This document shows positions 29,618 through 38,921 of a stretch of 64,000 nt of DNA, in pieces; position 1 is the first letter of the stretch, and every line of letters starts with the position of its first letter. A program made the position numbers and the translations under genes. This stretch comes from Roseburia sp. 1XD42-34 (GTDB lineage Bacteria > Bacillota > Bacilli > Bacillales > Amphibacillaceae). The stretch is from the NCBI RefSeq assembly GCF_009917385.1, contig NZ_QWLJ01000011.1, positions 62,001-126,000 on the forward strand, given 5' to 3'. The notes under the pieces are model-generated. The model saw nothing but the letters and a program-made list of their open reading frames with translations. It had not been told where the DNA came from and did no database searches.

Positions 29618-29987
29618 ACGTCTAATTTTAATACATTCTAATGCCACACTCTAACCCATACTCCTATTTTCTTTCCCACAAGTTTTATGGTAAAATTTTT
29701 ACGTATCTAGACTTTCTCATACAAAGATAAAAGATATACATAAAACATTCATAACCCAATCCTTACTACGATTTTAAGCTTTCTACCAAGCTAAACCCGC
29801 AGGAATTCAAAAGATGCTGCGGGATAACTTCTTCGTCTCTCTTTCATAAGAAAACAAGTTCTAATATGCCCCTGTACATGTTAATGAGTTTTTCCTCTAT
29901 AAATGGAGCAGCCCAACTTGTAGTCTACCACGTCTATGCTATTCAACTTATCTAGTATAGGAGAAAAGAGAGCGTTTATATTTTTAG

Positions 29988-30941
29988 TTACCTATTTAAA
30001 CCATCACTTATAATCTCAATATTATATTTTAAATATTTTACATAAGTGTCTACTTCATCCCCAGGCTGACCAATTTCATCAGAGTAAATTGCTTTTTCAT
30101 AAATGTCCACACCAGACTCTTTAGATACAGTTTCCATTGGGCGAGGGTCGACATTCGATTCTACAAACAAGACTGGAACATTATTCTTATTAATATATTC
30201 AACCAATGATTTAATTTGTTCTGGTGAGCCGTTTTCCTCTGTATCCACTCTCCATATACATTCTTCTTCCATTCCGTAGTGATCAAGCATATATTGAAAC
30301 GCACATTCACTCGTCACTAGTATACGCCTATCCTCTGGAATAGCTTTTATTTTTTCTTGATACTCTTTATCAATTTCCTTTAACCTTGATAAATATTCTT
30401 TTGCGCGCTCTCCATAGTAATCTTTATTATCAGGATCTACTTCAATGAAAGCATCCCGCATATTTTCAACCATTTTAATGCCTACCCCTGGGTCAATAAA
30501 AGAGTGTGGATTTATTTCTTCTTCCCTGCTGCCTTCAGCTGATAAATACATTGGTTCAACACCTTCAGTTAAGTTATACACATTAGATTCATTTTGCCCG
30601 ACGGAATCGATCATCTTGAAAAACCACCCGTCTTTACCACCCTCTAAATTCATTCCGTTATAAAAAAGAACATCTGCATCCGTTGCCTTTTTTATATCCT
30701 CGGGTAATGGTTCATACTCGTGAGGATCCGTCCCAGTAGGTACTAAGTTATGTACCTCAACCTTATCTCCACCAACTTCTCTAGCTAAATCACTGATGAT
30801 AGTAAATGAAGAAATAACTAGTAAGCTCTCTTCATCAGAATCTGAAGCTGCATTTCCTTTTTCTTTGTTTTCGTTTCCACAACCAGCCAAAATAATTAAA
30901 GTCAGACTGACTGCTAAAATTATTTTCAGTAAGTTCTTCAT
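29988..30941 (-). CDS. mntA: Manganese/zinc ABC transporter substrate-binding lipoprotein
   Basis: 317 residues from the ATG at 30941, chosen for GGGAAGGGAG upstream. Lipoprotein signal with LAGCG. Cluster A-I metal ligands can be read in GTDPHEYEP (His), NPHSFIDP (His), VTSECAFQYM (Glu) and VESNVDPRPM (Asp). Glu as the third ligand and absence of a His-rich loop favour manganese over zinc. Third gene of an ATPase-permease-binding protein operon, 119 bases after the permease; this order differs from B. subtilis mntABCD, and there is a single permease. Confidence 0.88.
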   Translation of the reverse strand: MKNLLKIILAVSLTLIILAGCGNENKEKGNAASDSDEESLLVISSFTIISDLAREVGGDKVEVHNLVPTGTDPHEYEPLPEDIKKATDADVLFYNGMNLEGGKDGWFFKMIDSVGQNESNVYNLTEGVEPMYLSAEGSREEEINPHSFIDPGVGIKMVENMRDAFIEVDPDNKDYYGERAKEYLSRLKEIDKEYQEKIKAIPEDRRILVTSECAFQYMLDHYGMEEECIWRVDTEENGSPEQIKSLVEYINKNNVPVLFVESNVDPRPMETVSKESGVDIYEKAIYSDEIGQPGDEVDTYVKYLKYNIEIISDGLNR

Positions 30942-31060
30942 TAATAGTACTCCCTTCCCTATTAGCAATTTTCTAAGTTAACCTACAGCTAAAGCACTCG
31001 TTTCAAACTTTGGTTGTCTTATTGAAGCTTTTTTATCGATTGATAATTGGGACCGCTTCT

Positions 31061-31927
31061 TTAAACGGGATCCGTAAATATGTCCTTTCTTTTATTAATT
31101 CTTAGTGTACGCAAAAGCACACCTTGTTTTGGGGAGAAGAGAAATGCCACCAAAAACATTGCTGTGGTTGCAAGTGCGATTACCGGACCAGATGGTAAAT
31201 TATAAGTGAAACTAAAATATAGTCCAATAATGGCTGATAAAGCTCCGAAAAAAGCAGCCATAAAAATCATTACTGACATCCGATTTGTTAATAAATAGGC
31301 TGTTGCAGCCGGAGTGATTAACATAGATATGACTAGGATTACGCCAACTGTCTGTAATGAAGCCACAGTCACAAGAGTTAATAAAACCATGATGGCATAA
31401 TGAATCATTCTTACTTTTAGTCCGTACGCAGCAGCCATTGTTTCGTCAAAACTGGACACAAGAAACTCTTTATAAAACAACAATACTGAAAGAAGGACAA
31501 CAACACCCACAATAATGGTTAACCACATATCTGATGAGCGTACCGACAATACATTTCCAAATAAAATTTGTGTTAAATCCGTAGCGCTTTGAGCTAATGT
31601 TATTAAAATAATCCCAAAAGCGAAGGCTGCGGAAAAAACAATTCCAATAGAAGAATCATTTTTCACACGGCTATTTTGACTAATTATTCCAATTCCTATA
31701 GCTGAAAGTATTCCTGTTAAAACCGCCCCATAAAAATAATTGATTCCTAACATATAGGAAATTGCTACTCCTGGAAGCACTGCATGGGAAACTGCATCCC
31801 CCATTAGAGCCATACCGCGAAGTACAATGAAGCTTCCTATGACTCCACAAATAATTCCTACTACAATCGATGTAATTAGTGCTTTTTGTAAAAATTCGTA
31901 GTTCATCATATCCTGGATAAATTCCAT
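31061..31927 (-). CDS. mntC: Manganese/zinc ABC transporter permease (ABC-3 family)
   Basis: 288 residues with about eight or nine hydrophobic segments and the ABC-3 family signatures MALMGDAVSHAVLPGVAISYMLG near residue 40 and GVILVISMLITPAATAYLLTNR near 195. It forms the membrane channel, probably as a homodimer since only one permease gene exists. The start codon overlaps the ATPase stop (TAATG), showing translational coupling. Confidence 0.9.
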   Translation of the reverse strand: MEFIQDMMNYEFLQKALITSIVVGIICGVIGSFIVLRGMALMGDAVSHAVLPGVAISYMLGINYFYGAVLTGILSAIGIGIISQNSRVKNDSSIGIVFSAAFAFGIILITLAQSATDLTQILFGNVLSVRSSDMWLTIIVGVVVLLSVLLFYKEFLVSSFDETMAAAYGLKVRMIHYAIMVLLTLVTVASLQTVGVILVISMLITPAATAYLLTNRMSVMIFMAAFFGALSAIIGLYFSFTYNLPSGPVIALATTAMFLVAFLFSPKQGVLLRTLRINKRKDIFTDPV

Positions 31928-32667
31928 TACACTTCACCTCCTACACTTTCCATCATGTTAAGTGAATAATTATAAGCTTTTTGCATTAATTTTGGCTTGA
32001 ATACATATTCTACGGGTCCAGAGCTTATAATTTCTTTATTAATTAAAACGAGATCATCAAAATAACTCTTTACTTTGGATAAATCATGATGAACTACAAA
32101 TACTGTCTTTCCTTCATTGCGCAAATCTTTTAGTATACGAATAATAACTTCTTCACTCGCTACATCAATACCAACAAATGGTTCATCTAAAAAGAAATAC
32201 TCTGCTTTTTGCGCTAAAGCACGCGCCAAAAAAACTCGTTGCTGTTGTCCTCCAGATAGTTCGCCAATTTGGTTCTTTGCATACTTCTCCATTCCCACTT
32301 TCTTTAGGCATTCCATCGCCCAATTACGATCGTGCTTTTTAGGACGGCGGAATAAACCTAATTTGGGAAATGTGCCTAGTAACACGGTATCTTTAACAAT
32401 AATAGGGAAATCCCAGTCTATATTTGATCGTTGGGGAACGTAGGCAATTTTCTTTTGAATGGTTTGTAATGGTTGGTCCTCTATCATCACTTCGCCACTA
32501 TCGCGTGGTATTAGCCCAAGCATCGCTTTCATCATGGTAGACTTTCCAGCACCGTTTGGTCCAATAATGCCAATAAGTTTCCCACTTTCAAATGAGAAGC
32601 TTACATTTGAAATAACTTGTTTTCCATAATAAGAAACACTGAGTTTCTTTACGTTAATTTGTTGCAT
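31927..32667 (-). CDS. mntB: Manganese/zinc ABC transporter ATPase
   Basis: 246 residues. Walker A GPNGAGKSTMMK, Q-loop YVPQRSNIDWDFP (the DWDFP version is typical of Mn/Zn/Fe transporters), signature LSGGQQQR, Walker B YFFLDEPFVGID, and switch His in VVHHDL. The ATG at 32667 is chosen over an upstream GTG at 32685 because AGGAGGAGA lies between them. First gene of the mnt operon; a family B repeat lies only about 70 bases upstream. Confidence 0.92.
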   Translation of the reverse strand: MQQINVKKLSVSYYGKQVISNVSFSFESGKLIGIIGPNGAGKSTMMKAMLGLIPRDSGEVMIEDQPLQTIQKKIAYVPQRSNIDWDFPIIVKDTVLLGTFPKLGLFRRPKKHDRNWAMECLKKVGMEKYAKNQIGELSGGQQQRVFLARALAQKAEYFFLDEPFVGIDVASEEVIIRILKDLRNEGKTVFVVHHDLSKVKSYFDDLVLINKEIISSGPVEYVFKPKLMQKAYNYSLNMMESVGGEV

Positions 32668-32736
32668 AGCGATTCTCCTCCTCACATCTGAAGTTAAAAA
32701 TTATTTAAACTACTAAATTCAAAGCAAAGCTTATTA

Positions 32737-32886
32737 AAATAAACCTGTAATCAGTGGGATTTCTTTTGTCCCCAGCTGATGGTTAGATGAATTGGCTTTA
32801 GACGCTGCTTTCTCCACCGGACTCGTTGCAGAACAGCTTTCAAGTCTTGAAGCGGGAGGCTGGCAGCATCTTGATACGGGATAAAA
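32737..32886 (+). repeat. Family B repeat, copy 6, upstream of the mnt operon
   Basis: Left hairpin TCAGTGGGAT...CCCCAGCTGATGG, right end CAAGTCTTGAAGCGGGAGGCTGGC and final TACGGGATAAA. It lies between the mnt start and any more distant promoter. The minus ORF 32734-32934 is an accidental frame. The next 780 bases (32887-33666) are A+T-rich, with no gene or clear MntR box seen. Confidence 0.68.
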
Positions 32887-33666
32887 AATAAGAGCTTGAA
32901 AAAGGTTGACATGCATACTGCATTTTCTGTTCACCCTTCTTCGCTTATATAAGGCTTCTATCTTACCTGTTTAAAAAACTTTTCATTTTAAACTTTTAAT
33001 TATTAAACTAGTTAAAGAAAACCATCCCTCCTAATTAAGTAAGTTTATGTTTGTGTAAATAAATTTTAATTTTCTGTCCCTTTGTTTTGCAGAGGATTTT
33101 CAACAGTCGAGTACTTCTAGGACGTAGAAATTTTTTTCGTATTCTTGACATAAGGAAAAGATTTTACATTATTTACATGCTTTCTAGCTTGAAATTTCAA
33201 CGATTGGTAAGCATAGCGCTATTTTTATCATTTTTGCTTTTATACCTTGGCAACCGATAATGGTTAATAAAAGCATCTTAAAAGTAAGTTTTTAATATTT
33301 TGTCCATTCCTATTTGGTCAAGTGCATTTTATAGCTAAAGGAAAAATAGTTTTATGCATTAAAAGTTTTTTATTATTATCATTATTTTGCGTTCATGCAA
33401 ATTAAATTATAGTATACAATTTTATAAAAGTAAACCATTATAAGAAATAGGATACGTTTTGTACGTAAGCAGTTCTTACTTTAGAGAATGGGAGCACTTT
33501 TTATGGATGAGTACCATATGGTTACAAAAAGGTAACAGATAGAAAAATGAGAAGATTAATTATTGATGAAGAAATTTTGTAAGAAGAAGTTAAGTTGGTT
33601 ATGCTGGTTAGAATTGGACTGCTTATTTCTATCCAAAAAGGACTATTTACATGACAGTTGTCATTG

Positions 33667-33895
33667 AAGAAGCAACTAAAGTTTTAGGAATCATGCCTCT
33701 AAAACCAGGGGTATGCCGATGTCGGGCGGCAAGCCCGTATATTAGTCGGCCTTCCTCTTAGCGATATAACGGATGATGACTTATCGGAGGGCGCATTTCT
33801 AAAGTCGCATCGTTGCTGGGTGCTTAAGCCGGACATGGCTTATTCAGTTATTTTGTTATACATAAGCCACTAATTTTATATTTTCTTAACTTATA
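33667..33895 (+). repeat. Family A repeat, long form, copy 5 (left end missing)
   Basis: Begins at GAAGCAACTAAAGTTTTAGG without the usual GGCGCAAGCGCC hairpin, then carries the long-form GCCGATGTCGGGCGGCAAGCCCG block, GGATGATGACTTATCGG, GCTTAAGCCGGACATGGC and a terminal TTTTATATTTTCTTAAC. Confidence 0.75.
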
Positions 33896-34514
33896 AGAAA
33901 GACAACTAGCTGATAACAATTGATATTACTATGATTTATACCAGTACAAGGTTGGAAAAGAGTATATATTACAGCTTGCTATTTTCTCTGAAGAGTCCTA
34001 GAGCCCGCACGTTTTTCTTTAAGTTTAGTTCTGCCGTGACATAAGCTTTGCGGTTCTGAAAGTTTAGCGTTGGAATAAATATCTTAAAGTCGCCAACGCA
34101 AAAGCGAGCGAATCACGCCCGCCTTCCCAAGTAAATCCTTACTATGTTTATTAGAATCACTTCGACTCCCCCATTTGCTACTAACTTTTTTACCACCTTT
34201 TAAAGTGAGGTTCACCCAGAATAGAGGAAAAAATGGCTATCACAATTCCGTTCAGCGATTTAAGCAATTATCAAACATTAGAAAAACGATTCAAGCTAGC
34301 GCCACGAAAATGGAGATGCTTAAAGCGGGCATGGCAAATCCCAACATTATGCGGGCGCAATAATGGGTTAGCAACGTTCTGGTCCTGTGTTGGGATCCTA
34401 ACTCACTTGGACATCCAATACTGCTTAGGCGCACCTTGTAGGAGTATCAGCGATATTTTGACTAGAACGTAAGAAGTCCGTTGAAAGTGCAATGATTTTT
34501 CCTACAACGAATCT
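33896..34514. other. Intergenic region with a possible frameshifted small ORF
   Basis: No intact gene. At 34233 an ATG after GAGGAAAAA opens MAITIPFSDLSNYQTLEKRF; the continuation that looks protein-like (ASATKMEMLKAGMANPNIMRAQ) is in another frame, so a decayed small gene is possible. I cannot name it. Confidence 0.3.
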
Positions 34515-34552
34515 TAAAAAAAGAGTTTCCATATTACAGGAAATTCTCTTTT
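34515..34552 (-). terminator. Terminator of the AraC-family gene
   Basis: On the minus strand AAGAGAATTTCC pairs with GGAAACTCTT (two-base bulge), followed by TTTTTAAG. It sits 12 bases after the stop at 34564. Confidence 0.8.
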
Positions 34553-34563
34553 CACCATAAACT

Positions 34564-35409
34564 CTATTTAGCATTAATTGGCACCCACAGCTCATGCCTT
34601 GGCTTATGCTTTGGAGGATAATAACATTCCATACACGGTAAATTAGCTAGTTCATAACCGGAAGTTGGAATCCATTCCGAGTATAACCTTTTCCAAGCCT
34701 CCACAATATTAGGAAAAACAGCCCAAGTGGCTGGCGGGATAATCAATGTTTCCATATCACTTGGTGCATCGTCATCATATCGCACCCCCATAAAATATGC
34801 GAATTCATCATCGGTAATAGCTGCTTCTTTTCCACAAACACCTAACAGACTTTCAAGGGTACATTTTGGATTTTCCCAGGACATATCGATAAGCTCTTGC
34901 ATAAAGCCGTCTTTTTTGGCAGTATTCCACAGTGTAGGTATCATTTTAAACGCTTTGCTCGTTTTTACAAATTTACTTTTTCCAACAATCTTTATTTCAA
35001 AATCTAACTGTTCGATTCGGTATTCCATTTCAGTATCTCCCTTGATGGATATTTGAAATGAGATTTTAGGAAAGGCTTTTAAGGATATCCCCTTTGCACG
35101 AGCAGCTGAGGGGGGTAATCCATGTGTCTTCTTGAAAGCACGGGAGAATGAATCAACAGAATCATATCCATATTTTATCGCTGCATCCATTATTCGAATA
35201 TCACTTTTTTGAATTTCAAATCCAGCAAGGGTTAAACGCCTGCGTCGAATATATTCTGAGAGGGATATACCAGCAATAGCGGAAAACATCCGGGAAAGAT
35301 GATATTCTGAGCAGCAGCCCACTTGTGCCATTTTTTTATAGCTTACTTCTTGTTCAAGGTTCTCTTCAATGTAATCTAGTACGTTATTCATTCTCTCCAG
35401 CCAGTCCAT
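34564..35409 (-). CDS. AraC-family regulator with GyrI-like effector domain
   Basis: 281 residues. The N-terminal AraC double helix-turn-helix is at about 8-105 (SYKKMAQVGCCSEYHLSRMFSAIAG; GYDSVDSFSRAFKKTHGLPPS). The C-terminal GyrI/Rob-like ligand domain is at about 125-280 (EYRIEQLDFEIKIVGKS; CMECYYPPKHKPRHELWVPI). Relatives such as Rob, YdeE or BltR-like proteins bind hydrophobic compounds and control efflux or stress genes. Single gene with a terminator. A broken MFS efflux gene lies 240 bases upstream, a plausible former target. Confidence 0.9.
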   Translation of the reverse strand: MDWLERMNNVLDYIEENLEQEVSYKKMAQVGCCSEYHLSRMFSAIAGISLSEYIRRRRLTLAGFEIQKSDIRIMDAAIKYGYDSVDSFSRAFKKTHGLPPSAARAKGISLKAFPKISFQISIKGDTEMEYRIEQLDFEIKIVGKSKFVKTSKAFKMIPTLWNTAKKDGFMQELIDMSWENPKCTLESLLGVCGKEAAITDDEFAYFMGVRYDDDAPSDMETLIIPPATWAVFPNIVEAWKRLYSEWIPTSGYELANLPCMECYYPPKHKPRHELWVPINAK

Positions 35410-35644
35410 ATACTCTGTCTCCTTTCATACTTATATTTTAATCGAAATGAGATATTCGTGTACGACTTTTTCTGCCTAAAATAGTCGGCTAATTCTTCTC
35501 TTCTAAACCATAACTGCAACTAAACTTTTACTTAGACGTATTATTAACTCCGCCAGGGTAAAAGTTCTGGACACAGTAAGACACATGCAATTGATTGCGT
35601 AGCTAGTGTTATTACCAGTAGCTATGTAGTGTAATCCACAGTCT

Positions 35645-35925
35645 GGGAAACCGTTAACTATCTATAAACTTGAAATAGGGAAGTATAATGATTGCTTGAT
35701 TTTGCTGGAACATACAGCGGAGTAATTAACCCGACAACAATGTCACAAAGTATATATGCCAAGGTGAAAGTGTCTCCGTAAAAATGCAAAAAGTGGAATT
35801 AGAAAAATTACTCCCCTTGCCCATTGTGAAAAGATCATCATCCATTTGCGACTACAGCGGTCAATAAAAGACCCAATCACCAACTGAAGAATGAGAGTAG
35901 AATTTAAATGCCAGCGATTTTCGAT
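35645..35925 (-). pseudogene. MFS efflux transporter remnant
   Basis: The minus strand reads STLILQLVIGSFIDRCSRKW and MMIFSQWARGVIFLIPLFAF, the TM2-loop-TM3 region of macrolide-efflux-type MFS proteins (GxxxDRxxRKxxM), then frameshifts before GLITPLYVPAKSS, the expected next segment. No start or remaining three-quarters of the gene is present. Confidence 0.65.
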
Positions 35926-35942
35926 TTTTCATTTAGAAAAAC

Positions 35943-36155
35943 GGAACAAAGGCGCAAGTGCCCGTTTAGCAACGTAGCGACTGGAGCGAAACAACTAAAG
36001 TTTTAGGAATCACGGTGAGGATACGAACCAATGATGACTTATCGTAGGGCGATTTCGTGAAGTCGCCTAGTTGATGGGCGCTTAAGCCGGACGTGGCTAT
36101 TCCGTTATACCGTACTCATAAGCCAAAATTTTTAAGCTTTCTTATCTTCTAAAAA
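35943..36155 (+). repeat. Family A repeat, short form, copy 6
   Basis: Starts GGAACAAAGGCGCAAGTGCCC. Contains GTTTAGCAACGTAGCGACTGG, CGAACCAATGATGACTTATCG, the GGCGATTTCGTGAAGTCGCC hairpin, GCTTAAGCCGGACGTGGC and a terminal TTTTTAAGCTTTCTTATCTTC. No family B insertion. Confidence 0.82.
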
Positions 36156-36337
36156 AAGGTTGTTTCATTATCTAGTGTAGTTAATAAATAGAGAGAGAGA
36201 GAGGAAGTTAGCCAACTGGAGGAACTTGTTAGCAAAAGAAAACAGACCTAACATTAAATTAGATTATCAAAAAGGGAAATACAGGGAATATGCTAACATT
36301 TGGAAAATATCAGCTGGTATAACCAAATTTACGAGAA

Positions 36338-36377
36338 CCAAAAAACAAGCAGGACTTCACACTCCCCTGCTTGTTTT
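36338..36377 (-). terminator. Terminator of the blaR1-blaI operon
   Basis: AAACAAGCAGG (36343-36353) pairs with CCTGCTTGTTT (36366-36376). On the minus strand a T-run follows. The same terminator, slightly diverged, occurs at 61074-61108. Confidence 0.82.
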
Positions 36378-36382
36378 GCCTA

Positions 36383-36772
36383 CTATTTATCTTTTGCTTT
36401 CTTATCCAAAACAGAGCGTAGTTCGTTAATTTCTTCATCCGATAAGGTTTCTTCCTCCATAAACTGAACGAGGAGTGATTTAAATGCGCCTCCATAAATG
36501 CGCTGAATAAAAGATTTCGCTTCCGTTCGCTGACATTCATCCTGTGAATACAAAGGGAAAAACGTATAAACTTTTGTATCCCGATTTACATCAACCACCT
36601 CTTTTTGAACAAGTCGATCTAAGAGTGTCCGCACTGTTTTAGGACTCCAGTCCGTATGTCCCTGTAAAGCTTTATATACTTCATTAGCCGTTTGTGGCTG
36701 TGGGGATCGTTTCCATAACGATTCCATGACTTCCCACTCAGCTTCCGATATTTTTGGTACATGCTTTGTCAT
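36383..36772 (-). CDS. blaI: BlaI/MecI-type repressor
   Basis: 129 residues, typical of BlaI/MecI. Winged helix (ISEAEWEVMESLWKRSPQ; WSPKTVRTLLDRLVQKEVVDV), then the linker and C-terminal dimerisation helices. Known members bind TACA..TGTA dyads as dimers and are cleaved when BlaR1/MecR1 senses a beta-lactam. It follows blaR1 by 60 bases in the same operon. Three matching dyads lie in the blaR1-pbp spacer, so it should repress both the pbp genes and its own operon. Confidence 0.93.
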   Translation of the reverse strand: MTKHVPKISEAEWEVMESLWKRSPQPQTANEVYKALQGHTDWSPKTVRTLLDRLVQKEVVDVNRDTKVYTFFPLYSQDECQRTEAKSFIQRIYGGAFKSLLVQFMEEETLSDEEINELRSVLDKKAKDK

Positions 36773-36832
36773 TACTATTTTCCTCCCTATTAATTCCTGA
36801 GAGCTACGCTTTAGAATGTCTCCATCGGTTAG

Positions 36833-38635
36833 TTAAAAATTCTCGTCTTGGATATAGATGTGTTTATCCTTTAAAATCGATAGCGTTATATCCGTTGCTT
36901 CGCGTCCAGAAGCATGATCGTCTTGGTGAATATTGGTGGCAAAAAAGTACGTATTCCCCTTTGCCTCTACATAGCCAATAAACCAGCCGTTTGTATTTTT
37001 CTCATTCACGCTACCTGTCCCTGTTTTACCTGAGAGGACAGAGCCATTTGCTTTTTCTAATTGGATCGCCTCTTTTACTGCTTGGATATTTCTTTCTTTA
37101 AACTGGAATTTGTTTGTGTAAAAATCATATAGCAATTGCACCTGCTCTACAGGAGATATTCGTAGAGAGGATTCGAGCCAATATCCTGCTAAGCCTCCTG
37201 AAATATCGCGATTTCCGTAGTTAATTTGCTTTAAGTATGCTTCGATCTTATCCTCCTGCACCATCTGATCTATCTTCTGAAAATACCATGTTACCGAAGA
37301 TGCCATAGCAGATGAAAGAGTTTGATCTTGGTTCCAAGTCTGATAAGGATATGAAGTACCATTCCATTTCATGGTGGAATGATCAGCAGTTATTGCATTT
37401 GTTTCTAAACCTAATAATGCACTAAAAATCTTATATGTCGAGTTAGGCGATACCCTTAATGTACTCTGATCCTGATTGTAAATGGTATAAGCATCCGCAT
37501 TTCTATCATATAAGACAAAGCTGCCCTCATAATCGTGAAAGTATTCGCTTAAGTCTTCATAGCTAACCTGGTTATGGTGGAATTCATAGCGATCCTGCTT
37601 AGACGTCATAGCTGATACAAATGGAATTTGGCTAAAAACAACCATGAACATTAGAATAAAAACGCCGATGCTTACATACCTTTTTCTCCTCTGCTCTGGT
37701 TGATAAGCAACAATTTCCATAATCCGCTTTTTTATTTGCGACTTTGAACCGTTCAGCTGATTAGCTATTGAAATAGGCTTGAAGGTAGAGGACGAGTGAA
37801 TAAAATAAAGTAGCGTTTTCCCATAAGATGCGTGGTCATGTTTGTCCAACCTATTTAATACAGCTGTATCACACGCCATTTCTCTATCAAGACGCATTGC
37901 TCGAAAAGCAATCCATATAAACGGATTAAACCAGTAGATGATTTGGTAAAAAATCAGCAGATAATTCGTGAATGTGTCTTTATGCTTATAATGAGTAAGT
38001 TCATGAAGTAAAATATATTTAATCTCTTCTTTGGAAAGCCATTGCTGAAAGCCGCTTGGAAGAACCACATATGTCGTGAATAAGCCAAAGGTCATCGGTG
38101 ATGCATTCTGTGGAGCTTGTAACAGCCTTATCTTTTTGGATATACGCAGTCTCCTTTTACATTCACTAAATAAATCTAGCACGTCTTTATCTTCTATCGC
38201 CATAGCTGAACGCTTTATGCTTCTGAGCTTCCACCATGAATGAATGTAAAGCATAAAGAGCGCTACTATCCCTATAAGCCAGATGCTCGCAATAACTATA
38301 TTAAAATGATCTAGATCAGGGCGATTTACGTTGGTTGCAAAATCCTGCATCCACATAGTATGATCGCTTTTATCCAGCGCTTGTTCAGTGCCACTATTTG
38401 ATCTATTGCTTTCATGCGGCTCGTTACCTTGAAAAGTATGCAATGGCGTAAAGTAAGATTCCGATATTAAATTTGTTGGCATAAAAGGAAGTGTCAACGC
38501 AAATAGCAAGAGAAACCATAGATTATAATGCCATTTAGCTGATAAATGATTTTGGAATACTTTCTTAATCAGTAAAAGAATAGCAATTGTAAAGGAAGAA
38601 ACAAGCAATCCCGTAATAAATAGCGTAAAGAACAT
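36833..38635 (-). CDS. blaR1: BlaR1/MecR1-type beta-lactam sensor-transducer
   Basis: 600 residues. An N-terminal M56 metalloprotease domain with four expected membrane helices holds the zinc site LLHELTHYKHKD. The C-terminal extracellular penicillin-binding sensor is at about 355-600, with the acylated Ser in NSTYKIFSALLG and KTGTG near the end. Beta-lactam acylation outside triggers proteolysis inside and loss of BlaI repression. ATG with GGAGGGG upstream. Transcribed away from the PBP genes, in the same order as mecR1-mecI. Confidence 0.93.
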   Translation of the reverse strand: MFFTLFITGLLVSSFTIAILLLIKKVFQNHLSAKWHYNLWFLLLFALTLPFMPTNLISESYFTPLHTFQGNEPHESNRSNSGTEQALDKSDHTMWMQDFATNVNRPDLDHFNIVIASIWLIGIVALFMLYIHSWWKLRSIKRSAMAIEDKDVLDLFSECKRRLRISKKIRLLQAPQNASPMTFGLFTTYVVLPSGFQQWLSKEEIKYILLHELTHYKHKDTFTNYLLIFYQIIYWFNPFIWIAFRAMRLDREMACDTAVLNRLDKHDHASYGKTLLYFIHSSSTFKPISIANQLNGSKSQIKKRIMEIVAYQPEQRRKRYVSIGVFILMFMVVFSQIPFVSAMTSKQDRYEFHHNQVSYEDLSEYFHDYEGSFVLYDRNADAYTIYNQDQSTLRVSPNSTYKIFSALLGLETNAITADHSTMKWNGTSYPYQTWNQDQTLSSAMASSVTWYFQKIDQMVQEDKIEAYLKQINYGNRDISGGLAGYWLESSLRISPVEQVQLLYDFYTNKFQFKERNIQAVKEAIQLEKANGSVLSGKTGTGSVNEKNTNGWFIGYVEAKGNTYFFATNIHQDDHASGREATDITLSILKDKHIYIQDENF

Positions 38636-38771
38636 GAATTCCCCTCCATGTTAATTTTTTGGTTGAATGAGGGTTTCGACAATAATGATTAAAAATCTAT
38701 ATAACTTTTAGATTTTCCTATAGTGTAAGAAGCTCCATATTTTGGATCTTTATTTTTTGTTGACTTCACTT

Positions 38772-38787
38772 GACTACAATTGTAGTA
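38772..38787. promoter_or_regulatory. BlaI/MecI operator 1
   Basis: GACTACAATTGTAGTA is a near-perfect dyad (ACTACAATTGTAGT) matching the BlaI/MecI operator type. TTGACT at 38760-38765 and TAGTAT at 38783-38788 give a 17-base-spaced promoter for the PBP genes, which this site would cover. Confidence 0.82.
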
Positions 38788-38791
38788 TAAA

Positions 38792-38807
38792 ATTACGATT
38801 GTAGTCA
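38792..38807. promoter_or_regulatory. BlaI/MecI operator 2
   Basis: ATTACGATTGTAGTCA is a second copy with one imperfect half (TACGA for TACAA), 20 bases after operator 1 measured start to start, suggesting cooperative binding on one DNA face. Confidence 0.75.
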
Positions 38808-38851
38808 ACAAAGAGTTACTGGATTTTTTAGTAATTTCGCATGCCTTGTAG

Positions 38852-38867
38852 GATTACACTTGTAGTC
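38852..38867. promoter_or_regulatory. BlaI/MecI operator 3
   Basis: GATTACACTTGTAGTC is a third dyad 60 bases beyond operator 2 (start to start), between the promoter and the PBP start at 38922. It may reinforce repression of the PBP transcript. Confidence 0.7.
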
Positions 38868-38921
38868 AATTGAATTTTAATTACTACTTACTTTTTTAAT
38901 CTAGGTTAGGAGATGATAGCG

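Noticed and set aside
32734..32934. 66-codon minus-strand open frame
   Set aside because: Falls inside and beside a family B repeat; no supporting signals.
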